DNA from: DASYHS01 sp035998295
GTDB lineage: Bacteria > Pseudomonadota > Alphaproteobacteria > Azospirillales > Azospirillaceae
Assembly: GCF_035998295.1 (NCBI RefSeq)
Contig: NZ_DASYHS010000260.1
Location: 1-12,624 of the forward strand
Direction: 5' to 3'
DNA length: 12,624 bases
Part shown: positions 7,298 through 12,624 of the stretch, piece after piece
How the letters are laid out: each line of letters begins with the position of its first letter
Numbering within the stretch: position 1 is the first letter of the stretch
Position numbers and translations under genes: made by a program
Notes under the pieces: generated by a model
Told to the model about the DNA's origin: nothing
Seen by the model: only the letters and a program-made list of their open reading frames with translations
Databases searched by the model: none

Positions 7298-8875
7298 CTA
7301 CTTCTCCAGCCCGAGGCCGTAGCCGAGGGTCATCTGGTCCTGGCGCGCCTTGTAGACGAAGCCGTCGCGCGACGCCCAGACGTTCATCTGGTAGTGGAGC
7401 GGGATGACCGCGAAGTCCTCGAAGGCGACCTTCGCCGCCTCGGAGGCCAGGCGCGCCGCCTCGTCGAGGTCGAAGGTGGACATGGCCGCGACGGTCAGCC
7501 GGTCGACCTCGGGGTTGCTGTAGCGGCCCCGGTTGGACGGGCCGTAGCCCTGGTCCTTGTCGTAGGTCATCAGCACGCCGCGCAGCCCGTGCCATGCCGT
7601 GCCCTGCGCCGACCCCCAGGCGATGAAGAAGATCGAGAACTCCTGGGCGCTGCCGCGCGAGAAGAAGACGTTGGCGGGCATCGTCTCGACCGCGACCGCG
7701 ATGCCGATCCGCTCGAACATCTGGGCCAGCGCCTGCACGATCGCCGCGTCCGCGACGTAGCGGTTGTTCGGGCCGTGCAGCGTCATCTTGAACCCGTCGG
7801 GATACCCCGCCTCGGCCAGAAGCTCCTTCGCGCGCGCGACGTCGTAGGGCGAGGGCTCCAGCTCCGGGTTGTATCCGACCATGGTCTTGCTGGCGAGCTG
7901 GCCTGCCGGTTCGCCCAGGCCGAACATCAGCCGGTCGATGATCGCCTCGCGGTCGACGGCGATCGCCAGCGCCTCGCGCACCCGCTTGTCGAGCAGCGGG
8001 TTCGGGATCTGCGAGCCGTCCTTGGCGGTGATGAAGGGCGTGACCTCACGGTCCGTGTCCATGTGCAGATAGGCGGTGTAGACGTCGGTGGTCATCCAGA
8101 CATTGATGTCCTCGTCGGCCTTGAGCCGCTCGACCGCGTCCGGCGGGACCGCGTCCATCAGGTCGATGCCGCCCGACAGCAGCGCCGCCAGACGCGCTGC
8201 GTCGTTCGTGATCGGGATCTGCGACAGCGTCTCGAACTCCGAGGGCCCGGCCCAGTAGTCGTCGTTGCGCGCCAGTTCCAGCGCCTCGCCCGGGGTCCAG
8301 GACACGAACTTGAAGGGTCCCGTGCCGACGGCCGCCTTGCCGGAATTGTAGTCCTCGGTCTTGGCGTCCTTGCCGACATGCTCGGAGACGATCGGCACCT
8401 CGGCCAGGTCGAACAGCAGCTGCGGCGACGGGTTGCGGGTCTTGATGGTGAAGGTGAGGTCGTCGACCTTCTCCGCGCGCTCGATCTGGGACAGGAACTG
8501 CCCGAACGGCGCCGGGCTGTTCGGCACGTTGGGCGCGCGCTCGAAGGTGAACAGCACGTCGTCGACCGTGAGCGGCTCGCCGTCGTGCCACTTGACGCCC
8601 TCGCGTAGCTTGAACTGCCAGACGCTGTCGCCGAGATAGGTCCATTCCGTCGCCAGCGCCGGGGTCAGGCGCAGATCCGGGTCGCGCTCGATCAGCGTGT
8701 CGAAGATGTTGGTCACCATCGCCTTGCTGGTGGCGACGTAGGAGAAATGCGGGTCGATCGACGCCGCTTCGGTGCGTACGCCGATGCGGGCGTGCTGCGC
8801 GTCGGCCAGGGCCTGGTGCCCGGGGGCGACCAGGGCGAGTGCCAGCACCGCCGCGATGAAACTCTTCTTCGGCAT
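7298..8875 (-). CDS. Family-5 ABC solute-binding protein (peptide/opine/oligosaccharide type)
   Basis: A 525-residue periplasmic binding protein that delivers ligand to the ABC importer encoded downstream. Residues 1-24 are a clear signal peptide (lysines 3-4, hydrophobic core, cleavage after ALA before DAQ). There is no lipobox cysteine, so it is soluble in the periplasm. The SBP_bac_5 signature region is at about 71-110 (TPALATEWTY, REGVKWHDGEPLTVDDV). Further family features are GTGPFKFVSWTPGE, NPLLDKRVREALAIAVDREAI and, near the end, an IPLHYQMNVWA segment. ATG 8875 has a strong GAGGAGAGG upstream. The long leader before it carries the heptad repeat. Family-5 proteins bind peptides but also nickel, opines, glutathione, sugars and plant oligosaccharides, so 'peptide' should not be assumed. 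It is the first transport gene after the regulator. Confidence 0.93.
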   Translation of the reverse strand: MPKKSFIAAVLALALVAPGHQALADAQHARIGVRTEAASIDPHFSYVATSKAMVTNIFDTLIERDPDLRLTPALATEWTYLGDSVWQFKLREGVKWHDGEPLTVDDVLFTFERAPNVPNSPAPFGQFLSQIERAEKVDDLTFTIKTRNPSPQLLFDLAEVPIVSEHVGKDAKTEDYNSGKAAVGTGPFKFVSWTPGEALELARNDDYWAGPSEFETLSQIPITNDAARLAALLSGGIDLMDAVPPDAVERLKADEDINVWMTTDVYTAYLHMDTDREVTPFITAKDGSQIPNPLLDKRVREALAIAVDREAIIDRLMFGLGEPAGQLASKTMVGYNPELEPSPYDVARAKELLAEAGYPDGFKMTLHGPNNRYVADAAIVQALAQMFERIGIAVAVETMPANVFFSRGSAQEFSIFFIAWGSAQGTAWHGLRGVLMTYDKDQGYGPSNRGRYSNPEVDRLTVAAMSTFDLDEAARLASEAAKVAFEDFAVIPLHYQMNVWASRDGFVYKARQDQMTLGYGLGLEK

Positions 8876-8896
8876 TTCCTCTCCTCGAGCGTCTAT

Positions 8897-8966
8897 GTTC
8901 TTGGTTTTGGGTTCTTGGTTTTGGGTTCTTGGTTTTCGGTTCTTGGTTTTCGGTTCCTGGGTTCGG
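8897..8966. repeat. Heptanucleotide tandem repeat (10 units; 14-bp double unit GTTCTTGGTTTTGG)
   Basis: On the plus strand the block reads as alternating GTTCTTG and GTTTTGG/GTTTTCG heptads: four good 14-bp double units (8897-8910, 8911-8924, 8925-8938, 8939-8952) plus one degenerate unit (8953-8966). On the transcribed strand it is a purely A/C/G tract of AAGAACC and (C/G)AAAACC words, which should be unstructured RNA. It is far less GC-rich than its surroundings. There are no spacers, so it is not a CRISPR array. Confidence 0.9.
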
Positions 8967-8970
8967 CGCG

Positions 8971-8993
8971 ACGGCCCCGCGGGCGCGGGCCGT
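8971..8993 (-). terminator. Hairpin 3 nt after the GntR-type gene (attenuator candidate)
   Basis: ACGGCCC (8971-8977) and GGGCCGT (8987-8993) form a perfect 7-bp stem with a 9-nt loop. It begins 3 nt past the regulator's stop codon in the direction of transcription. No U-tract follows, so it may only slow transcription or protect the 3' end of the regulator message rather than stop transcription fully. Confidence 0.4.
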
Positions 8994-8996
8994 GGC

Positions 8997-9689
8997 TCAG
9001 GAACGGTCCTTGAACAGCGCGTCGGCGACGGCCGCCTCGAAGCGGGCCTTGCCCGCGCGGACATGCGCCTCGCCGAGCTCGCGCGCGTTCTGCGCTTCAC
9101 CCGCCCGGATCGCCGCCACGATCGCGGCGTGGTCCCGGTTGGACTGCTCCATGTCGGGCAGCGTCTGCAGCGAGACCTGCCGGTAGAGGTGAGCCTCCTT
9201 GTTGAGCCCCTCGGTGTAGCTCCTGAGGCGCGTGCTCTTGGCCGTCTCCATCAGCAGGGCGTGGAAGTCCAGGTTCAGCCCGTAGTAGCCCGCCGCGTCG
9301 TTCGTGGCCGTGGCCGCGTCCATGCGCTCGAGCAGGTCGGACAGGGCCTGCGTCTCGGCCGGGGTCGCGCGCATGGCCGCCAGCTCGCACGCATGCCCCG
9401 TCAGCACGGCGCGCAGGTCGTAGATCTCCAGCATCTCGCCGCGGTCGATCTGGCGGACGAAGGCGCCCTTGTTGGCGATGAACTCGACGAGGCCATGATT
9501 GGACAGCAGGCGCGCGGCCTCGCGGATCGGGCCGCGGCTGACGCCGAGTTCGCGCGCCAGCGCCACCTCGTTGAGACGCTCTCCCGGCGGCAGGCGGCCC
9601 CCGAGGATCAGCGCCTCCAGCCGCTGGGCGACCAGCGTCGAGAGGGTGCTGGTCCGCCGCAGCTCCAGCGCATCGTCCGCAACGTCCAT
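8997..9689 (-). CDS. GntR family transcriptional regulator, FadR/FCD subfamily
   Basis: A 230-residue DNA-binding regulator. The N-terminal winged helix-turn-helix spans about 15-80, with the recognition region NEVALARELGVSRGPIREA (40-58) and the wing HGLVEF...GAFVR. The C-terminal FCD ligand domain (about 86-220) holds the usual metal/ligand residues: an aspartate early in the domain (Asp91 in the IYDLRAVL helix), His143 in LDFHALL, His187 in NRDHAAI and His209 in GEAHVRA. FCD regulators usually bind carboxylate metabolites and are mostly repressors. ATG 9689 is preceded by GAGG. The gene lies at the head of the transport block and is divergent from the PrpD-like gene, with a palindrome in between, so it most likely controls both arms and itself. 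The asparagine common after the first FCD histidine is replaced by Ser in AKSTRL, so ligand contacts may differ. Confidence 0.93.
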   Translation of the reverse strand: MDVADDALELRRTSTLSTLVAQRLEALILGGRLPPGERLNEVALARELGVSRGPIREAARLLSNHGLVEFIANKGAFVRQIDRGEMLEIYDLRAVLTGHACELAAMRATPAETQALSDLLERMDAATATNDAAGYYGLNLDFHALLMETAKSTRLRSYTEGLNKEAHLYRQVSLQTLPDMEQSNRDHAAIVAAIRAGEAQNARELGEAHVRAGKARFEAAVADALFKDRS

Positions 9690-9782
9690 TCCGCCTCGCT
9701 CCCCTGGTCTAAAAACCGCTTGTCAAACTGTCACCTGTCGGCATTAAACTGTCAACAGTTTTCAGAAATGAAGCAGGATTGC
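9690..9782. promoter_or_regulatory. Divergent control region between the regulator and the PrpD-like gene
   Basis: This is a short AT-richer gap that must hold promoters for both directions. The word TGTCA/TGTCG occurs at 9721, 9729, 9736 and 9750, and AAACTGTCA is duplicated exactly 21 bp apart (9725 and 9746), two helical turns, so sites would face the same side of the helix. For the plus strand, TTGTCA (9720-9725) and TAAACT (9745-9750) could be -35/-10 boxes, but the 19-bp spacer is long. For the minus strand GTGACA/TAGACC with 17 bp is a weak candidate. Promoter boxes are tentative; the repeated words are plain. Confidence 0.55.
9746..9761. promoter_or_regulatory. Perfect palindrome, likely GntR-type operator (AAACTGT-CA-ACAGTTT)
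   Basis: The 7-bp arms AAACTGT and ACAGTTT are exact reverse complements around CA. The core TGT-N2-ACA agrees with FadR-subfamily operators, which follow a GT-N-AC symmetry. It lies 22 bp before the chosen start of the PrpD-like gene and overlaps the possible -10 box, as expected for repression. The upstream AAACTGTCA copy at 9725 could serve as a half-site. Confidence 0.6.
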
Positions 9783-11291
9783 ATGTGCCCCTCCGAGATT
9801 TCCGCCGCCCCGCCGCCGTCGGCGCGGCCGGCGCACGCCGGGACCGTCACCGACGCGGCGGTCGCGTTCATCCGTTCGGCGCGCTATGAGACGGTCCCCG
9901 AGGACGCGCTCGCGGTCGCGCGGCGCTGCATCCTGGATTCGACCGGGCTGTTCCTCGCCGGCCTGAGCGAGCGGTCGACCGCGATCCTGATCGGCTCGGC
10001 GCTCCGCCAGGGCGGCGCGCCCGATGCGCTGCTGCTGGGCGCCGGCGCCACGCGCGTGCCGGCGCCGGTCGCCGCCCGGGTCCTCGCGACGTCCGGGCAT
10101 GCGCATGACTGGGACGACACCCAGGTCAGCCATGACCCCGCACATGTCTACGGGCTTCTCACCCACCCGTCGATACCGCCGCTGACGGCGGCGATCACGG
10201 TGTGCGACATGCTGGGCGGGCGGTCCGGCCGCGACCTCGTGACCGCGTTCTGCGTCGGCTTCGAGGTCGCGTGCAAGATCTCGGAATGGATGCGCCCCGA
10301 CCATTATCTGCGCGGGCACCACTCCTCCGGCACGGTCGGCACCTTCGCCGCCGCGGCCACGGCCGCGCATCTGCTCGGCCTCGGCGACGCGGCCACGGCG
10401 CATGCGCTCGGCATCGCGGGCAGCTTCGCCGCCGGCATCCGCTGCAACTTCGGCACCATGACCAAGCCGCTGCATGTCGGCCGCGCGGCGGAGAACGGCG
10501 TGCTCGCCGCCCTGCTGGCGCAGGACGGCTTCACCGCCGACGGCGCGGTGCTCGACGGCCCATGGGGCTTCCCGACGGTGCTCTCGGGCGGCTTCGACCC
10601 GGACAAGGTCGGCCAGGGCTTCGGACGGACCTGGACGATCGTCGACCCCGGCGTCAGCATAAAGCCCTACCCTTCGGGCATCCTGACCCATCAGTCCATG
10701 GATCTCGTACGCCGGCTGGTCGTCGAGCACGACATCGCGCCCGGGATGGTCGACCGGGTGGAATTCCACGCCGGCGACAACATCCTGAAGCCGATCCGCT
10801 ACCCGGTGGCCCGCACGGGCCTGGAGGCGAAGTTCTCCATGGCGGCGCTGATCGCGATGCTGATCCGCCACCGCAAGGCCGGGATCGAGCAGTTCTCGGA
10901 CGAGGCGGTCGGCGACCCGGCCTTCCAGGCGCTCCAGCGCAGGATCACGACCCATCGCGACCCCGGCATCAACGCCCAGGGCTTCGACCTGATCCGCTCG
11001 CGCGTCGTGTTCCACCTGACCGACGGCCGCCGCGTGGAAGGATGGGCCGACACGCGCTACCGCGGCGGCCCCAGCCTGCCGATGAGCGAGGCCGACCTCG
11101 TCGACAAGTTCACGGACTGCACGGCCGCCATCCTCGATCGGCCGGACCGGGAGGCCCTGATCGAGACGATCGGCGCGATCGACGGGCTGCCGGACGCGGG
11201 GGCGTATATCGACCGCCTGCGCGTCCAGTGTCCGGCGGCCCCGCTCGTGATCGACCTGCCGGCCCCGCCGGCGGAGGCCGGGCATGCGTGA
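9783..11291 (+). CDS. MmgE/PrpD family protein (dehydratase/decarboxylase/epimerase fold)
   Basis: A 502-residue cytoplasmic enzyme of the family that includes 2-methylcitrate dehydratase, cis-aconitate decarboxylase and iminodisuccinate epimerase. Family landmarks: an N-terminal helical part, GHAHDWDDTQ (105-114) followed by LLTHPSIPPL (125-134), RGHHSSGTVGTFAAAATAA (177-195), TKPLHVGRAAENG (227-239), IKPYPSG (293-299) and EAKFSMAALIA (348-358). Asp111/112, Thr113, His128, a histidine of 179-180, Lys228 and Lys294 match positions important for catalysis in cis-aconitate decarboxylase-type members. No prpB, prpC or acnD gene is near, so a propionate pathway role is not supported. Start: ATG 9783 has AGGA 5 nt upstream; ATG 9768, five codons earlier, lacks a ribosome site. 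It overlaps the next gene by 8 bp. Fold sure; reaction and substrate open. Confidence 0.88.
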   Translation: MCPSEISAAPPPSARPAHAGTVTDAAVAFIRSARYETVPEDALAVARRCILDSTGLFLAGLSERSTAILIGSALRQGGAPDALLLGAGATRVPAPVAARVLATSGHAHDWDDTQVSHDPAHVYGLLTHPSIPPLTAAITVCDMLGGRSGRDLVTAFCVGFEVACKISEWMRPDHYLRGHHSSGTVGTFAAAATAAHLLGLGDAATAHALGIAGSFAAGIRCNFGTMTKPLHVGRAAENGVLAALLAQDGFTADGAVLDGPWGFPTVLSGGFDPDKVGQGFGRTWTIVDPGVSIKPYPSGILTHQSMDLVRRLVVEHDIAPGMVDRVEFHAGDNILKPIRYPVARTGLEAKFSMAALIAMLIRHRKAGIEQFSDEAVGDPAFQALQRRITTHRDPGINAQGFDLIRSRVVFHLTDGRRVEGWADTRYRGGPSLPMSEADLVDKFTDCTAAILDRPDREALIETIGAIDGLPDAGAYIDRLRVQCPAAPLVIDLPAPPAEAGHA

Positions 11292-12624
11292 ACCGGTCAC
11301 GATCTTCTGGCCCGGCGACTACCGGGACCTGCCGAACCGGACGGCGCTGCCGGAAATGGAGGCCGCCACCGTCCAGCTCGAACGCGCGCTGGACCGGCTG
11401 GGCCGCCCCCACCGGCGGCTCGAGGGCTTCCTGTCCAAGCCCCACCACGCCCTCGACCGGCTGGCGCCGATCGAGGGGCCGGTGGTCGGCGTCTACGCCC
11501 ACTGGGTCTACGGCCCGCACACGACCGAGGGCGTGGTCGGCCGCGACAATCCCTTCCTGATGGTCAGCAACTTCTCCGGCCGCTGGCCGGGGCTGGTCGG
11601 GCTGCTGAACACCGCCGCCTGCCTGGCGCTCCACGGCAGGCCTGCGAGCCGTGCGTGGACGGATGCGCAGGACTGGGCTCGCGACGACCGGTTCATGGCC
11701 GACCTCGAAGCCTGGTGCGAGCGCGGGACCGTCGAGCATGCCGCCGACGGGGTCGGGACGCCGGGCCCGCTCGACCGCGCGGCCGAGGTGCTGGCCGAAG
11801 AGGTCGCCGCCGGGATGCGGCGGCGGCGCCCGCTGGCCCTGATGCTCGGCGACACCTCGATGGGCATGATCAACGGCTATTTCGGCCCGCGCGTGCTGGC
11901 CCGGCTCGGCTTCTCGGAGCACAAGGTCGACCAGGCGTGGCTGCTCGACTACGGCCGCCGGGTCGCCGAGCGGCGCATCGACGACGCGCTGGCCTTCGTG
12001 CGCGACCGCGGCGTCACCTTCCACTACGACGCGCCGGGCGCCGGGGACTTCGACGAGCGGGCGACGCGCGAGCAGCTGCGCGACTACCTCGCGGTGCTCG
12101 ACCTGGTCGAGGAGTTCGCGGCCGACTGCGTCGGCTGGCAGTACCAGCTCGGCCTGATCCGCGAGCGGCCGCCGTCGGACTTCGCCGAAGGGCTGCTGAA
12201 CTCGACCTGCCGGCCCGAGGGCGACGGCGACACCATCGCCGACGCGACCGAGGCGGACCAGGGCAACCTGCTGCCGATGGAGATGATGAAGCGGCTGCTC
12301 AAGGCCAAGGGCCTGCACCAGAGCGTCGCCTTCCACGACGTCCGCTGGGGGGCCGAGCACGAGGGCCGCTTCCTGTGGGTGCTGCTGAACTCCGGCTCGG
12401 CCGGCGCCTACGCCTTCAGCCACGACCCCGACACCTTGGCCGGCGTCCATTCCTTCCGCCAGCCGAGCCAGTATTTCCCCGTGCCCGGCGGCACCTTCAC
12501 CGGCGAGAGCCTGCCCGGCGCGATCACCTGGGCCCGGGCCTGGCTCGACGGCGACCGGCCGGTGATGGATGTCGGGCGCGGCGAGGTCGTGCGCCTGCCG
12601 CGCGACGTCCTGCAGGCATGGTGG
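11284..12624 (+). CDS. L-fucose isomerase-fold protein, partial (C-terminus beyond right edge)
   Basis: Open for 447 codons from ATG 11284 to the window end. GGAGG lies 6 nt before the start, which sits inside the PrpD-like gene (8-bp overlap), so the two are translationally coupled. Comparison from memory with E. coli L-fucose isomerase (FucI) shows the same order of blocks: YAHWVYGPHT (71-80), LGDTSMGMINGYF (188-200), GLLNSTCRPEGDGDTIADATEAD (303-325), FHDVR (350-354), LLNSGSAGAY (367-376) and PGGTFTGESLPGAITWARAW (401-420). Glu323 and Asp352 correspond to FucI metal ligands Glu337 and Asp361. The third ligand, a histidine in the last part of FucI, would lie past the edge. FucI-type enzymes are Mn-dependent aldose-ketose isomerases. 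Identity to true FucI looks low, so a different sugar or related polyol substrate is likely. Confidence 0.78.
   Translation, partial: MREPVTIFWPGDYRDLPNRTALPEMEAATVQLERALDRLGRPHRRLEGFLSKPHHALDRLAPIEGPVVGVYAHWVYGPHTTEGVVGRDNPFLMVSNFSGRWPGLVGLLNTAACLALHGRPASRAWTDAQDWARDDRFMADLEAWCERGTVEHAADGVGTPGPLDRAAEVLAEEVAAGMRRRRPLALMLGDTSMGMINGYFGPRVLARLGFSEHKVDQAWLLDYGRRVAERRIDDALAFVRDRGVTFHYDAPGAGDFDERATREQLRDYLAVLDLVEEFAADCVGWQYQLGLIRERPPSDFAEGLLNSTCRPEGDGDTIADATEADQGNLLPMEMMKRLLKAKGLHQSVAFHDVRWGAEHEGRFLWVLLNSGSAGAYAFSHDPDTLAGVHSFRQPSQYFPVPGGTFTGESLPGAITWARAWLDGDRPVMDVGRGEVVRLPRDVLQAWW

Larger units (their letters stand above)
8876..8996. other. Leader region between the regulator gene and the binding-protein gene
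   Basis: These 121 bases separate the gntR-type stop from the binding-protein ATG on the same strand. They contain, in transcription order, a hairpin (8971-8993), ten heptad repeats (8897-8966) and the ribosome site. I found no convincing sigma-70 promoter here (CATAGA lies near a -10 position but has no -35 partner), so the transport genes may be read through from the regulator promoter. Confidence 0.5.

Noticed and set aside
8897..8966. CRISPR-like or telomere-like array
   Set aside because: Units are contiguous with no spacers, too short for CRISPR, and the block is internal to an operon leader.
8876..9100. N-terminal extension of the binding protein containing Lys/Pro/Asn-rich repeats
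   Set aside because: The heptad repeat only happens to be open in this frame. The signal peptide and a strong ribosome site place the true start at 8875.
8772..9782. In-frame upstream extension of the PrpD-like protein through the regulator region
   Set aside because: It would run antisense through the whole GntR gene and the repeat tract; ATG 9783 has a ribosome site and gives the usual family length.
9762..11300. 500-codon open frame on the minus strand opposite the PrpD-like gene
   Set aside because: Its translation is Arg/Gly/Asp/His-rich low-complexity sequence typical of antisense frames in GC-rich DNA, while the plus strand has clear MmgE/PrpD motifs.
11560..12450. Minus-strand open frame opposite the FucI-like gene
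   Set aside because: It lacks any domain pattern and is explained by strong codon bias of the plus-strand isomerase-like gene.

Overview
The window is GC-rich DNA (clearly above 65% G+C by eye) with dense, overlapping genes and strong third-position G/C bias. Together with the PAS_5-type protein, the peptide-type ABC operon and the FCD-type GntR regulator, this suggests an alphaproteobacterium, plausibly of the Rhodospirillales or Hyphomicrobiales. No rRNA, tRNA, transposase or CRISPR array was seen, so the species cannot be named.

Layout. (1) 1-287 (-): the 5' part of a gene for a secreted, very acidic protein built of 13-residue repeats; it runs off the left edge. Its upstream region (288-457) holds a 20-bp palindrome that looks like a repressor operator. 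(2) 458-787 (-): a small antibiotic-biosynthesis-monooxygenase-like (ABM) protein. (3) 1044-1487 (+): a PAS_5-family single-domain protein. (4) 1504-9689 (-): one long co-directional block. In transcription order it holds a GntR/FCD regulator, a family-5 solute-binding protein, a CocE/NonD-type serine hydrolase, two DppB/DppC-type permeases and two DppD/DppF-type ATPases. From the hydrolase to the last ATPase every junction can be read as a 4-bp ATGA overlap, and hydrolase and binding protein are 2 nt apart, so this part is almost certainly one transcript. (5) 9690-9782: a divergent control region with a perfect palindrome and repeated TGTCA words. (6) 9783 to the right edge (+): an MmgE/PrpD-family protein overlapping by 8 bp an L-fucose-isomerase-fold protein that is cut by the window end.

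How it may work together. Regions 4-6 read as a single uptake-and-catabolism locus. A periplasmic binding protein and ABC importer would bring in a compound. A cytoplasmic hydrolase would cleave an ester or amide bond. A PrpD-fold enzyme (dehydratase, decarboxylase or epimerase) and a FucI-fold isomerase would process the product. The GntR repressor between the two arms probably senses an acid intermediate. Pairing a FucI-fold isomerase with an MmgE/PrpD enzyme, and placing a CocE-type hydrolase between the binding protein and the permeases, is the most unusual feature here; the substrate cannot be read from the sequence.

A second oddity is a ten-unit heptanucleotide repeat (8897-8966) in the leader between the regulator gene and the binding-protein gene, preceded by a hairpin right after the regulator's stop codon.
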